Positions 22,800-32,260 are shown, numbered from the stretch's first letter. The stretch is 64,000 bases of DNA from Oscillospiraceae bacterium (GCA_029219165.1 JAQXSW010000006.1:52792-116791), one strand, 5' to 3'. Made by a program: numbers and translations. Notes: a model not told the origin generated them from the sequence alone.

Positions 22800-23996
22800 T
22801 TATTTAAATCCGTCTTTGAATTTTTCAAAGACATTTTTCTTTTTAGGGTCAATTGAGCCCGTATATCCGGTTGCATCATTTACCGGTTTATCAATATATT
22901 CGGCCTCAAACTGTCTTAAAAGTTCCTTTTGGTGTTCTGTAACCTTCTTTGGAATGTCAACTATTACAGTTACGTACTGGTCACCCTTTAGGCCACCTCT
23001 AGGTGAAGTAATACCACGCTCACGAAGACGGAATTTTGTTCCGGCTTGTGTTCCCGCAGGCATGTTATACTTAACCTTTCCATCAAGAGTAGGAACGTAT
23101 ATTTCACCGCCAAGAACTGCCTGAGCATAAGTAACTACTATGTTACAATATACATCATATCCGTCTCTTTCAAATATGTCATGATTCTTAATGTTAGCAA
23201 TTACGTATAAATCACCCTGCGGACCGTTATTTACTCCGTGATTTCCTTCACGAGAAACCGTGAAAGCTTGGCCCTGGTCAATACCATTTGGAATATCAAC
23301 TGAAAGTTTGACGGTCTTTCTGACCATTCCCTGGCCATTACAACGTGTGCAAGGATCTTTTATAACTTTACCCTTACCTCTGCATCTTGGACATTCCTTA
23401 GTTGACTGGAATACTCCAAACGGAGTCTTTGACTGAGTCATAACATGTCCCTGACCGTTACAGTCCGGACATGTTTCCGGAGATGAACCACTCTTACATC
23501 CGGAGCCACCGCAGACATCGCACTTTTCAATACGCTTAAACTCTACCGTCTTCTTACAACCCTTTGCTGCCTCTTCAAATGTAAGATTAACATGTGTTTC
23601 AATATCTGATCCACGTCTAGGTGCATTTGGATTTGCACGGCCTGCACCACCAAATCCACCGCCTCCAAATCCGCCTCCGAAGATACTTGAGAAAATATCT
23701 CCAAGATCTCCGAAGTCTCCTTGGAAGCCACCGCCATAACCTCCGGCACCACCGGCTCCAAAGTTTGGATCTACGCCGGCATGGCCAAATCGGTCATAGC
23801 GAGCTTTTTTATCCGCATCAGACAAAACCTCGTAAGCCTCGTTTACTTCTTTGAAGTTTTTCTCAGCCTCGGCATCACCCGGATTTAAATCCGGGTGATA
23901 TTTTTTTGCCCGACTTCTATACGCTTTTTTTATTTCATCTGAGGATGCGCCCTTTTGAACACCTAAAACCTCATAGTAATCTCGTTTATCTGCCAA
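22800..23996 (-). CDS. dnaJ: Co-chaperone DnaJ (Hsp40)
   Basis: 398 residues. The J domain has the HPD motif at 34-36, which stimulates DnaK ATPase. A glycine/phenylalanine-rich linker (about 75-130) follows, then four CxxCxGxG-type zinc repeats (about 155-215; [32 protein letters not shown]) and the beta-rich client-binding domain. It is a complete type I DnaJ. It is last in hrcA-grpE-dnaK-dnaJ and is followed by a terminator, so it is under HrcA/CIRCE control through the operon promoter. Confidence 0.97.
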   Translation of the reverse strand: MADKRDYYEVLGVQKGASSDEIKKAYRSRAKKYHPDLNPGDAEAEKNFKEVNEAYEVLSDADKKARYDRFGHAGVDPNFGAGGAGGYGGGFQGDFGDLGDIFSSIFGGGFGGGGFGGAGRANPNAPRRGSDIETHVNLTFEEAAKGCKKTVEFKRIEKCDVCGGSGCKSGSSPETCPDCNGQGHVMTQSKTPFGVFQSTKECPRCRGKGKVIKDPCTRCNGQGMVRKTVKLSVDIPNGIDQGQAFTVSREGNHGVNNGPQGDLYVIANIKNHDIFERDGYDVYCNIVVTYAQAVLGGEIYVPTLDGKVKYNMPAGTQAGTKFRLRERGITSPRGGLKGDQYVTVIVDIPKKVTEHQKELLRQFEAEYIDKPVNDATGYTGSIDPKKKNVFEKFKDGFK

Positions 23997-24040
23997 GAGA
24001 AAAACCTCACTTAACTAGGAATAAAATACTAAAAATGAAA

Positions 24041-25870
24041 TCAGTCTACATCTGTGTACTCTACATCATTGTAGTCAGCGTCTCCACCGGCAGCGCCTGC
24101 AGCCTGTGAAGGATCAAATCCAACGTCACCCTGTGGAGCATTTGCCTTATAGAGTTTCTCTGAAATCTCATAGAACTTAGCTTGAAGTTCTTCCTGACGA
24201 GACTTAATAAGGTTCATGTCTTCACCCTTAAGAGCTTCCTTAAGTGAATCAATCTTCTTTGTAAGATCATCCTTATCTGCTGAGTCAAACTTGTCACCCT
24301 CATCAGCAAGAATTTTTTCACACTGGAATACCATCTGGTCAGCAGCATTTCTTGTATCAACATCTTCACGGCGCTGCTTATCTTCTGCTGCAAACTGCTC
24401 AGCTTCACGTACAGCCTTTTCAATATCTTCCTTTGACATATTTGAGGATGCTGTAATTGAAATTGACTGCTCCTTACCTGTGCCAAGATCCTTAGCTGAA
24501 ACGTGAACAATACCGTTTGCGTCAATATCAAATGTTACTTCAATCTGTGGTGTACCACGACGTGCCGGAAGAATTCCATCAAGGTGGAACAAACCAAGTT
24601 GTTTGTTATCCTTAGCAAATTCACGTTCACCCTGAAGAACATTTACTTCAACAGAGGTCTGATTATCAGCAGCAGTTGAGAAAATCTGACTCTTCTTTGT
24701 AGGGATAGTTGTGTTTCTTTCAATAATCTTAGTGCTTACGCCACCAAGTGTTTCAATACCAAGTGAAAGTGGAGTTACGTCAAGAAGAAGAAGTCCCTTA
24801 ACGTCACCGCCAAGTACACCGCCCTGAAGAGCTGCACCCATAGCTACGCACTCGTCCGGATTAATACCCTTAAATGGCTCTTTACCAATGAACTTTTGAA
24901 CAGCTTCCTGAACAGCCGGAATTCTTGAAGAACCACCAACCATGAGAACCTTGTCAATATCTGAAGTCTTAAGACCTGAGTCTGACATTGCTTGACGAAC
25001 AGGACCCATTGTCTTTTCAACAAGATCAGCTGTGAGCTCGTTAAATTTAGCTCTTGTAATTGTAAGTTCAAGGTGCTTTGGACCGTTAGCATCTGCTGTA
25101 ATGAATGGAAGACTAACGTTTGAAGAAGTTACTCCTGAAAGTTCAATCTTTGCCTTTTCAGCTGCTTCCTTAAGACGCTGCATAGCCATTTTGTCGCCTC
25201 TGAGGTCAATTCCTTCAGCCTTCTTAAATTCATCTGCAAGATAGTCAATTACTCTCTGGTCAAAGTCGTCACCACCAAGGCGGTTGTTACCGGCTGTTGC
25301 AAGAACTTCCTGAACACCGTCGCCCATCTCAATGATAGATACGTCGAATGTACCACCACCAAGGTCGTATACCATAATCTTCTGATCCTGCTCTTTATCA
25401 ATACCATAAGCAAGAGCAGCAGCTGTTGGCTCGTTGATAATTCTCTTTACCTCAAGGCCTGCAATCTTTCCGGCGTCTTTTGTAGCCTGACGCTGAGCAT
25501 CTGTAAAGTAAGCAGGAACTGTAATTACTGCCTCTGTTACTTTGTCTCCAAGATAGCTTTCAGCATCTGCTTTAAGCTTTTGAAGAATCATTGCTGAAAT
25601 TTCCTGTGGTGTATATTTCTTACCGTCAATTGCAACTTTGTAATCTGTACCCATTTGACGCTTAATTGATGAAATTGTCTTATCTGGGTTTGTGATTGCC
25701 TGACGTTTAGCAACCTGTCCTACCATTCTTTCGCCGTCTTTACCGAAAGCTACTACAGAAGGAGTTGTTCTTGCACCTTCTGCATTTGCAATAACTACAG
25801 GCTCTCCGCCTTCAATTACTGCTACACATGAGTTAGTTGTTCCAAGGTCAATACCTACGATTTTTGCCAT
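24041..25870 (-). CDS. dnaK: Chaperone DnaK (Hsp70)
   Basis: 609 residues. ATPase domain: [14 protein letters not shown] at the N-terminus, [13 protein letters not shown] and [14 protein letters not shown]. Substrate-binding domain after the linker [18 protein letters not shown]. The C-terminal lid ends in an acidic tail ([13 protein letters not shown]). It has the shorter ATPase domain typical of Gram-positive DnaK, consistent with the taxonomic reading. It lies 41 bases after grpE and 44 bases before dnaJ. Confidence 0.98.
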   Translation of the reverse strand: MAKIVGIDLGTTNSCVAVIEGGEPVVIANAEGARTTPSVVAFGKDGERMVGQVAKRQAITNPDKTISSIKRQMGTDYKVAIDGKKYTPQEISAMILQKLKADAESYLGDKVTEAVITVPAYFTDAQRQATKDAGKIAGLEVKRIINEPTAAALAYGIDKEQDQKIMVYDLGGGTFDVSIIEMGDGVQEVLATAGNNRLGGDDFDQRVIDYLADEFKKAEGIDLRGDKMAMQRLKEAAEKAKIELSGVTSSNVSLPFITADANGPKHLELTITRAKFNELTADLVEKTMGPVRQAMSDSGLKTSDIDKVLMVGGSSRIPAVQEAVQKFIGKEPFKGINPDECVAMGAALQGGVLGGDVKGLLLLDVTPLSLGIETLGGVSTKIIERNTTIPTKKSQIFSTAADNQTSVEVNVLQGEREFAKDNKQLGLFHLDGILPARRGTPQIEVTFDIDANGIVHVSAKDLGTGKEQSISITASSNMSKEDIEKAVREAEQFAAEDKQRREDVDTRNAADQMVFQCEKILADEGDKFDSADKDDLTKKIDSLKEALKGEDMNLIKSRQEELQAKFYEISEKLYKANAPQGDVGFDPSQAAGAAGGDADYNDVEYTDVD

Positions 25871-25911
25871 AATTAATATCCTCCATTTTATCTAGTATTA
25901 TCATTATTTCA

Positions 25912-26442
25912 TCAGTTGGCCACTTTAACCATTGCCGGGCGAAGTACTTTGTCACCGGCCTTGTAGCCTTTCTGGAATACCTCTGCAATTTCATTCTCGC
26001 CAAAGTTTTCATCCTCCACGTGCATTACTGCATTGTGGAAATTAGGATCAAATGCTTCTGCGACAGTACCGAAACTTTCAACTCCAAGTTTCCCAAGAGT
26101 GTCAGTAAATTGTGTATGAGTCATCTCAACACCCTTTTTGAAATCCTCCAGCGATGAATCCTCTGCAGCACAAGCTCTGTCAAAATTATCAAGAATTGGT
26201 AACATTTCTGAGAAAATTGCAATCTTTGCATTAATAAATGCCTCATCCTTTTCTTTTGCACTACGCTTGCGGTAGTTATCATACTCTGCAGCAAGTCTTA
26301 AATACTGGTCTTTTGCTGCTTGGAGTTCAGCCAAAAGAACATCTTCGTTTGAAGGCTCTTCTACCTCTTCTACTACAGTTTCCTCTTCTGTCGCTTCAAC
26401 TTCCTCAGAAGTCTGTGTCTTCTTCTCTGTGTCTTTCGACAT
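25912..26442 (-). CDS. grpE: Nucleotide exchange factor GrpE
   Basis: 176 residues. An acidic, glutamate-rich N-terminal segment (about 1-40) leads into the long dimerising helix (LAELQAAKDQYLRLAAEYDNYRKRSAKEKDEA). The C-terminal beta domain that opens DnaK has GVESFGTVAEAFDPNFHNAV. The ATG at 26442 has a clear GAGGAGG site located inside the 3' end of hrcA. The two reading frames therefore overlap by 38 bases, more than is usual in this operon, which suggests coupled translation. Confidence 0.96.
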   Translation of the reverse strand: MSKDTEKKTQTSEEVEATEEETVVEEVEEPSNEDVLLAELQAAKDQYLRLAAEYDNYRKRSAKEKDEAFINAKIAIFSEMLPILDNFDRACAAEDSSLEDFKKGVEMTHTQFTDTLGKLGVESFGTVAEAFDPNFHNAVMHVEDENFGENEIAEVFQKGYKAGDKVLRPAMVKVAN

Positions 26443-27481
26443 CGGAAAGTTCCTCCTCGTATACTTCCGACAAAAGTTTGCTTACAATGTCGGTAAGATA
26501 TTTTATGCTTGGAATTATCTTCGAATAATTCATTCTGGTAGGACCGATTATTCCAATGGCACCAGTGGCATTTTCGCCAATTCTGTACTTGGAAATAATC
26601 ATACTTGAATTTTCAAGTTCCTTATACCTGTTTTCACTACCTATTCGAACTTCAATGTCGCTATCCGAATCTGCGGATGAAGAAACGAGCATTGAAAGTG
26701 GCTCCTCTCTGTGAAGAAAATCAAGGAGCTGTCCCGCATTTTGATCATATTCTTTGTAACCCAGAAGATTTGACTGTCCGCCAAGTCTGATTTCCGACTG
26801 CGATGCAGACATTGTTAAATCTGCAATAGTTACAAGAAGCGGAGACATTGAAAGGGCTTTTGCTCCAAGACTTGCAACGAGCGTTTGAATCATTACGGTG
26901 CTTACTTCGGTAAGTGGTTGACCGACGAAATGCTCACGTACAACATTTTGAAACGTCTCTTTCAAGTCTTCGGTAATTGTCACATCAGTCCGGCAAGCCT
27001 TATTTTTCAAAATACCCGTGCTTGTAAGAAGCACAATCATTGCCATCTTTGGACTAATTTGAACCATTTCAACATTCTTAATATATGCGTTCTCGTCAGC
27101 AGGTGTTGTTGAAAGAGCTGCACAGTTGGTGAAATCCACAAGGACCTCACCTGCTTTTTCAAGAAGCACCTCAGGGTCACCTGAACGGTAATCAACTCCG
27201 GCTTCTATTCGCCTTCTGTCTATATCCTCAAGTTCCGAAATCTGCATTAAGTTATCTACGTAATAGCGATATCCTGCTTGAGTTGGAACTCTTCCCGCAG
27301 ATGTGTGCGGTTGGTAAATAAGACCAAGTTCTGACAGGGCCGACATTTCATTTCTTATAGTTGCTGAAGAAACTGAAATGTCAAGTTTTGTAAGAAGCGC
27401 TTTTGAACCTACCGGCTCACCGGTTTCAATATACTGTTCAACGATTGCCGCTAATATTTTCTGTCTTCTAACCGGAAGCAT
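26405..27481 (-). CDS. hrcA: Heat-inducible transcription repressor HrcA
   Basis: 358 residues, the CIRCE-binding repressor of class I heat-shock genes. The N-terminal winged helix (LPVRRQKILAAIVEQYIETGEPVGSKALL; VSSATIRNEMSALSELGLIYQPHTSAGRVPT) binds the operator. The middle and C-terminal part match the family dimerisation and inserted domains, ending in NATGAIGIIGPTRMNYSKIIPSIKYL. In known systems GroEL keeps HrcA folded and sets its activity. First gene of hrcA-grpE-dnaK-dnaJ with its own perfect CIRCE upstream, so autoregulated. It probably also represses htpG at 11195 in this window. Confidence 0.97.
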   Translation of the reverse strand: MLPVRRQKILAAIVEQYIETGEPVGSKALLTKLDISVSSATIRNEMSALSELGLIYQPHTSAGRVPTQAGYRYYVDNLMQISELEDIDRRRIEAGVDYRSGDPEVLLEKAGEVLVDFTNCAALSTTPADENAYIKNVEMVQISPKMAMIVLLTSTGILKNKACRTDVTITEDLKETFQNVVREHFVGQPLTEVSTVMIQTLVASLGAKALSMSPLLVTIADLTMSASQSEIRLGGQSNLLGYKEYDQNAGQLLDFLHREEPLSMLVSSSADSDSDIEVRIGSENRYKELENSSMIISKYRIGENATGAIGIIGPTRMNYSKIIPSIKYLTDIVSKLLSEVYEEELSDVERHREEDTDF

Positions 27482-27507
27482 TCATTCACCACCCTAAGTG
27501 ACACATT

Positions 27508-27534
27508 TTAGCACTCATTAGTTCAGAGTGCTAA
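27508..27534. promoter_or_regulatory. CIRCE operator upstream of hrcA
   Basis: TTAGCACTC, 9-base spacer ATTAGTTCA, GAGTGCTAA: a perfect consensus, 27 bases before the hrcA start. Confidence 0.97.
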
Positions 27535-27544
27535 CTGCATATAT

Positions 27545-27573
27545 AATTTACCATTCAAAACCCTCATTGTCAA
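27545..27573 (-). promoter_or_regulatory. Promoter of the hrcA-grpE-dnaK-dnaJ operon
   Basis: Minus-strand TTGACA (27568-27573), 17-base spacer, TAAATT (27545-27550). CIRCE overlaps the predicted transcription start. Confidence 0.8.
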
Positions 27574-27604
27574 CACATAAAATTATATTTTTTTATAAAA
27601 AAAA

Positions 27605-27624
27605 TAGGGCGTTTTAATGCCCTA
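27605..27624 (-). terminator. Terminator overlapping the folC 3' end
   Basis: TAGGGC pairs with GCCCTA around an 8-base loop, followed on the minus strand by TTTTTTTTATAAAAAAA. The stem includes the last codons of folC. Confidence 0.75.
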
Positions 27625-28915
27625 GTTTTTCTTTGATATATTCCCTTACATCCCCGGCAAGATAAAGTGATCCACATATAATAATTACATTATTATTTAT
27701 ATCGTTTTCCTCAGCCCTTTTCAAAGCAATATCAAATGCTTTCTGTGGAGAATCTTCAAAAACAACGTTTTGACAATAATTTCCTACAATCTTTGAAAGT
27801 TCTTCCGCCCTCATGGACCTATTGCTGTTTGGGGTTGTGGTTATAACAAGCGATGCATACGAAGTAAGGCTTTCCATTACTTTATCTACTTCCTTGTCAG
27901 CCATTACACCGGTAACAACAGTCACATTTTTAGCAGAAAGATATTTATCTACTATCTTTCTAAGTGCTAATGCTCCATCTGCATTATGTCCACCATCAAG
28001 AATTATGAGAGGCTTTTTAGACATAACCTCTATTCGTGCCTCAATTCGAGTTTTTTTCAGGCCTTCTCTAATATGTTCAGGTAAAATATTAAACCCTTTT
28101 TTGTTTAGAACCTTTATTACTTCAAATGTAACTGACAAATTTTCAATTTGATGTTCCCCAATAAGAGGGACGAAATATTCATTACCATCTACTAATACAG
28201 TCATTCCCTCTATTGACTCTGAAATACATTCAATGTCCCGGATATTTGAAACAAACAGGTGGTTATCATTCAAAAAAGCTGCTGTTTTTATAACATGCAT
28301 AGCGCCTTCCGGTTGATTTCCCACCGTTACAGTTATTCCGTTTGGTTTTATTATTCCGGCTTTGTGCATAGCTATTTCTTCAATAGTATTTCCAAGCACA
28401 GCAGTATGATCTACTGAAATTTTTGTAATTACTGAAACAACCGGTGGAGTTTGAATGATATTTGTTGAATCAAGCAATCCACCAAGTCCCACTTCGAGTA
28501 CAACAACATTACACCCTTGCTCCTTATAGTACAAAAAAGCAATAGCCGTTATAACCTCAAACTCAGTCGGTGAATTATTTTCTTTATCAAGCTTTTCACA
28601 CGCCTCTTTTACGGTTGCTGTAAGAGCGGCCAATCTATCTTCTTTTATGTACTCGCCATCTATTTGAATGCGTTCTCGGAAATTGGAAACAAACGGAGAT
28701 GTAAACAGACCGGTTCGTATTCCGGAGGCAGATAAAATATTAGCAAGTTCATTACACACGGATCCTTTCCCATTGGTTCCGGCCACATGTATATAACAAA
28801 GATCTCTTTCAGGATTGCCAAGTTCACAAAGTAAGGCACTAATCCTTTCAAACCCAGGGCGAGAACCGAAAACAGCTCTGCTCTCTATAAATTCAATTGC
28901 CTGTTTACAATTCAT
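27614..28915 (-). CDS. folC: Folylpolyglutamate synthase / dihydrofolate synthase
   Basis: 433 residues, Mur-ligase superfamily. It adds glutamate to dihydropteroate and folates. The P-loop VAGTNGKGSVCNELANIL is near residue 44, followed by GLFTSPFVSNFRERI (omega loop) and later VLEVGLGGLLDSTN, ISVDHTAVLGNTIEEIA and the C-terminal ILDGGHNADGA. Length and order are normal. The ATG follows GGGAGCAATT. It stands downstream of an orphan LytTR regulator (18-base gap), with which it may be co-transcribed; no other folate genes are close. Confidence 0.94.
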   Translation of the reverse strand: MNCKQAIEFIESRAVFGSRPGFERISALLCELGNPERDLCYIHVAGTNGKGSVCNELANILSASGIRTGLFTSPFVSNFRERIQIDGEYIKEDRLAALTATVKEACEKLDKENNSPTEFEVITAIAFLYYKEQGCNVVVLEVGLGGLLDSTNIIQTPPVVSVITKISVDHTAVLGNTIEEIAMHKAGIIKPNGITVTVGNQPEGAMHVIKTAAFLNDNHLFVSNIRDIECISESIEGMTVLVDGNEYFVPLIGEHQIENLSVTFEVIKVLNKKGFNILPEHIREGLKKTRIEARIEVMSKKPLIILDGGHNADGALALRKIVDKYLSAKNVTVVTGVMADKEVDKVMESLTSYASLVITTTPNSNRSMRAEELSKIVGNYCQNVVFEDSPQKAFDIALKRAEENDINNNVIIICGSLYLAGDVREYIKEKLGH

Positions 28916-28933
28916 AATTGCTCCCTCAAACGA

Positions 28934-29638
28934 TTATTTAAAAGTATGGGTTTTTATATATTCATTGTACTTTATATAAAAATCCATTTTTCTTCGCCTA
29001 CTCAGCGGAACCTGCTCACCGTTTAAAAGAATGATTTCGGTGGAATTAAAGCGAAGAACAAATTGCATATTCACAATAAACGACCTGCTAGACACAAAAA
29101 ACGCTTCATCTGACAGTTGTTCAACCATCTGTGAAAAGGGGGTGGAAAGCCTAAACTCTCCAGCCTCAAGATAAATGATTGAATGTTTTCCATCGGCCAT
29201 AACATAATGTATTTCATCCATACAAAATGTTCTATATCCCGTTTTTGTTTTTCCTATTACATACTTTTCGGAAAATTGATCTCGTCTAAAAGAATCCAAA
29301 GCCTCGTCAATCATTTCTGTTGATATTGGTTTTACCAAAAATCTGTAGGCTCTAACCGGAAAAGCATCCAGTACATCCGATTGATTATTTGAGATAATTA
29401 TTAGAGTGATTTTTGGGAAAGCCTGACGGATCATTTTTGCCGATTCAACACTTGTAGTTGTGTCTTTTCCCGTGTCGACAAACAGTATATCAAATTCATC
29501 TTCTGAATTCAAAAATTTTTTGACAGAGCGAAAGACAACGCTCTTAGAAACAACAAGCTTTTTCAAACCATATTCAGCAACTTCTTTTGATAAAAACTGA
29601 ATTGTTTGATCATCGTTAGTAATTATTCCAACTTTCAA
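28934..29638 (-). CDS. LytTR-family response regulator (orphan)
   Basis: 234 residues from a TTG start 9 bases after GGGGA; in-frame codons further upstream have no ribosome site. The receiver domain (1-115) has the pocket residues NDD at the N-terminus and the phospho-acceptor aspartate in ILFVDTGKD; the usual conserved lysine appears in RFLVKPIS. The LytTR DNA-binding domain follows (about 135-232), with SSRSFIVNMQFVLRF and PLSRRRK. Such regulators control quorum sensing, bacteriocin or virulence genes. No histidine kinase is adjacent, so its partner and targets are unknown. Confidence 0.87.
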   Translation of the reverse strand: MKVGIITNDDQTIQFLSKEVAEYGLKKLVVSKSVVFRSVKKFLNSEDEFDILFVDTGKDTTTSVESAKMIRQAFPKITLIIISNNQSDVLDAFPVRAYRFLVKPISTEMIDEALDSFRRDQFSEKYVIGKTKTGYRTFCMDEIHYVMADGKHSIIYLEAGEFRLSTPFSQMVEQLSDEAFFVSSRSFIVNMQFVLRFNSTEIILLNGEQVPLSRRRKMDFYIKYNEYIKTHTFK

Positions 29639-29669
29639 TAAAACATCCCCTATGTGTAATTTTAACGTC

Positions 29670-29699
29670 AGTATAATACGCGATGCATTCAAAGGACAA
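29670..29699 (-). promoter_or_regulatory. Probable promoter of the LytTR gene
   Basis: Minus-strand TTGTCC (29694-29699), 18-base spacer, TATACT (29670-29675). Confidence 0.55.
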
Positions 29700-29837
29700 C
29701 TACGTCACTTTCAAAAACAGTTATTTACCGTTCATAACGAAAAATTGACCACTCATGTTTATTTTAACCAAACAACTTAATTATGTGCTAACCTTATGTT
29801 GTGTGCTTCGTGATCTCATTCTACCGGAGGAGATGTT

Positions 29838-30359
29838 ATGGCAACCAACGCCCAAATTGAAGAAATTGTTTCAGAAGCATATAAGAAATACAAAAACAAA
29901 TTAATTAGGGAGACTTCAATTGTCCTTATAGACAAAAGCTACATTGAAGACTGCATTCAAGAAGCTTTTATCGTCTTCCAAAAAAAATTGTTGGAAACAG
30001 ATGGAATCCTTGAAAACTCCTATGGATTTTTAAAAACAGTTGCAAGAAACATTGCAGTCAATTACAACAGAGAGAAAATAAAATATATTGCAACAGATGA
30101 TTTTTCTAAAGTCCCCGACCGCAATACAGACAATCAATCAGAGGAAGAACAAAAAAGTGAAGCGCTCGCTCTTCTTTATGAAATAATGGACGACATTTCA
30201 CCACGAGCTCGGAGTGCAATAATATGTCACCATGCCTTAAATCGCTCCTTAAGTCAAACCGCATGTATTATTGGCAGTTCTGAGTCTGCAACGCAAAAAC
30301 TAATGTACAGAACAATAAAAACAATTAGGCAAACATATAAAGAAAAGATTGGAGAATAA
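29838..30359 (+). CDS. ECF-type RNA polymerase sigma factor
   Basis: 173 residues. Region 2 (about 20-90) has YIEDCIQEAFIVFQKKL and the -10-binding part FLKTVARNIAVNYNRE. Region 4 (about 115-168) has the helix-turn-helix LSQTACIIGSSESATQKLMYRTIKTIRQ. The start follows GGAGGAGATGTT. The next gene, an FHA protein, starts two bases after its stop, with the ribosome site inside this gene, so the two are coupled. There is no membrane anti-sigma factor next to it, which is what one would expect of a classical ECF sigma. The FHA protein may take a regulatory role instead; that is an inference. Confidence 0.87.
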   Translation: MATNAQIEEIVSEAYKKYKNKLIRETSIVLIDKSYIEDCIQEAFIVFQKKLLETDGILENSYGFLKTVARNIAVNYNREKIKYIATDDFSKVPDRNTDNQSEEEQKSEALALLYEIMDDISPRARSAIICHHALNRSLSQTACIIGSSESATQKLMYRTIKTIRQTYKEKIGE

Positions 30360-30360
30360 A

Positions 30361-31344
30361 ATGTTTCTAAACGACAATAAAAACATTATTAAATATATAA
30401 AAGTTCCTAACGAAAAAACAGATAAATTTGCGCTTAAAATGATCAACAACGGAGAAATAAAGAACTTAATTGTCTGTGGAGAAAATAATATTGAACTTCT
30501 TTACCCGATTTCAAATTTAACACCTCTCTCCGAATATTTAAAGTCCTGTTCATACAGTGAATTTCTCTCAATTTTAAAAGAAGCTGTGCTATCAGAATTT
30601 ATTCCGGAAAAGTATTTATTGGGGCAAAGTCAACTTGTCAACCAGCTATCAAAGAGTTATGTGGAAAATGGAGTCCTAAAGTTAATTTGTATTCCCACTG
30701 ATTATGCATCAGCCTACAGAATTCACAATGTTGACTTCCTCTTAGAAATAATCGGAGTGTGGCTAAAAGATATTAAATACTTTGAATTTGTATGTGAATT
30801 AAAAAATTTAATTACAGTTGACGATTATAATCACGAAAAGATATTAAAAAAGATAAACGAGTTTCAAGAATTATATTTTGAAGAAAACAAAATTGAAGGA
30901 AGCATACTAATAGAGGAGAATTCACCGGAGAAACCTTCAATAAAAGAAAATCACAAAAAAAATAAAAAAAGTAAATTTAAAAACTGGTTCTTTGGAAACG
31001 ACGGGTCACATACACAAATCTTAAGAACGGACACCATATCGGAAGGAATTAGCGTAATTTCTGTTCGAAGCCTACAAATTGAATATCCATTGGCCTTTGG
31101 CCCGGATATTTTAGGATCGAATGAAAATATGTGTAGCATAGCCTTTCCCGGTAACAAAACCATAGACAAGGAGCATTGCAAAATAACATTTGAAAGTGGA
31201 AGATATTATATTGAGGATTTAAATTCAACAAGCGGAACTTTCGTAAACAATGAAAAAATAGAACCAAAAAGGAAAAAAATGCTCTGTCCCGCAGATTTAA
31301 TCAAAATAGGAAACGAAGAGCTAGTATACTCCATAAGAAAATAA
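30361..31344 (+). CDS. FHA-domain protein with N-terminal DUF6382-like region
   Basis: 327 residues, starting at an ATG 6 bases after GGAG. The first 170 residues look like the DUF6382 module found before FHA domains in Firmicutes. A charged, lysine-rich linker (about 190-215; KKNKKSKFKNWFFG) follows. The last 100 residues form an FHA domain: DILGSNENMCSIAFPGNKTIDKEHCKITFESGRYYIEDLNSTSGTFVNN in consensus order, where the arginine/serine positions of the phosphothreonine pocket are partly replaced (GSNE instead of GR). No membrane helix is seen. FHA domains bind phosphothreonine peptides. No Ser/Thr kinase is near. Confidence 0.8.
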   Translation: MFLNDNKNIIKYIKVPNEKTDKFALKMINNGEIKNLIVCGENNIELLYPISNLTPLSEYLKSCSYSEFLSILKEAVLSEFIPEKYLLGQSQLVNQLSKSYVENGVLKLICIPTDYASAYRIHNVDFLLEIIGVWLKDIKYFEFVCELKNLITVDDYNHEKILKKINEFQELYFEENKIEGSILIEENSPEKPSIKENHKKNKKSKFKNWFFGNDGSHTQILRTDTISEGISVISVRSLQIEYPLAFGPDILGSNENMCSIAFPGNKTIDKEHCKITFESGRYYIEDLNSTSGTFVNNEKIEPKRKKMLCPADLIKIGNEELVYSIRK

Positions 31345-31346
31345 AA

Positions 31347-31372
31347 AATACGCCCTTCACGAAGGGCGTATT
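31347..31372. terminator. Bidirectional terminator
   Basis: AATACGCCCTTC pairs with GAAGGGCGTATT around a 2-base loop, flanked by an A-tract and TTTTTATT. It serves the FHA gene (plus) and the lipoprotein gene (minus). Confidence 0.9.
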
Positions 31373-31373
31373 T

Positions 31374-31982
31374 TTATTCTTCTTTAGCAAACTGAAGCAC
31401 TACACTATCAATTGTCATTGTTAAAATATTATTTTCAATTGTTCCGACACAAAGCGGATTTTCTGTATCATTTGAAGAATAAAGATAAACTATATCTCCG
31501 TCAACTTTATAATTGCCGGACGCAAGCACTTTGGTACTTATATCCAACGAGTCACACACAAAATCTGAAACATTTGAATACCCTTTCTTGTTAGCCGCAC
31601 CCAAAAGGGCCATTTTTATGTATTCATCTGCCGTCTCACATGTTTTTGAACTTTCAACCAGCTCATTAATTTCAGATTCCGTATGCTTAGACTTAAAGTA
31701 ATCTATGTAGAGTCTTTGATATTCCTCAACAGCAATATCTCTCTGATTTTTTGGAACTGATCTGGACAAATTGTATGTTCCGTCTTCAGCAAAGTTTAAG
31801 TTGTAATTGCAAGTGGTATTTTCTAAGAAAGTATACTTGTCAGCACTGAAATTGCCCACATTAAAATTAACTTTTGCAGATGCAAACCACCTGCCATCCA
31901 TACGGGACGAACTGCATGCCGTAAGCAAAGTAACAAGTAGTACACAAACCAAAAATGCAACTAAATTTTTTAGATTTTTCAT
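31374..31982 (-). CDS. Putative lipoprotein of unknown function
   Basis: 202 residues. The N-terminus is a lipoprotein signal, with the lipobox LTAC at 20-23 and cysteine 23 as the predicted lipid-anchored residue, so it is attached to the outer face of the membrane. The mature part has a region like lipocalin-type small bacterial lipoproteins (RMDGRWFASAKV, then NYNLNFAEDGTYNLSR and the C-terminal GNYKVDGDIVYLYSSN), suggesting a beta-rich fold. I do not recognise a named family. Its ATG overlaps the stop of the TSCPD gene (ATGA), so it belongs to the metK operon and is probably subject to its SAM-I riboswitch. Confidence 0.78.
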   Translation of the reverse strand: MKNLKNLVAFLVCVLLVTLLTACSSSRMDGRWFASAKVNFNVGNFSADKYTFLENTTCNYNLNFAEDGTYNLSRSVPKNQRDIAVEEYQRLYIDYFKSKHTESEINELVESSKTCETADEYIKMALLGAANKKGYSNVSDFVCDSLDISTKVLASGNYKVDGDIVYLYSSNDTENPLCVGTIENNILTMTIDSVVLQFAKEE

Positions 31983-32230
31983 TCGTTTTCAAATGCCTCC
32001 ATAACAGCCTTTGCAAGCTGATCAGAACAGGATGTACCTTTCATACCACATTCAATTCCATTAAACAAGTCATGAATTTCTTCGGCTGTTTTACCATCAA
32101 CCGCTTTTGATATTGCCTTTAAGTTTCCATTACAGCCACCGTGAAACTTTACATTTGTTACAATGCCATCATTAATGTCAAAATTAATTTGAACTGGGCA
32201 AACACCTTGTGGTCTATATGAATATGTCAT
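31979..32230 (-). CDS. TSCPD-domain protein (TIGR03905 family)
   Basis: 83 residues. The pattern YSYRPQGVCPVQINFDINDGIVTNVKFHGGCNGNLKAISKAVDGK with GTSCSDQLAKAV matches the TIGR03905 stand-alone TSCPD domain. The domain was first defined at the C-terminus of some ribonucleotide reductases. Four cysteines (in GVCPV, GGCNGN, IECGMKG and TSCSDQ) could bind a metal, but the function is not known. It lies 30 bases downstream of metK and overlaps the lipoprotein gene by 4 bases. Confidence 0.87.
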   Translation of the reverse strand: MTYSYRPQGVCPVQINFDINDGIVTNVKFHGGCNGNLKAISKAVDGKTAEEIHDLFNGIECGMKGTSCSDQLAKAVMEAFENE

Positions 32231-32260
32231 AATTATAACCTCAAATCATTCTTCATTCAA

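Noticed and set aside
28934..29692. Longer LytTR start at 29692
   Set aside because: The extra 18 codons would read through the promoter leader and the GGGGA ribosome site; the TTG at 29638 is correctly spaced.
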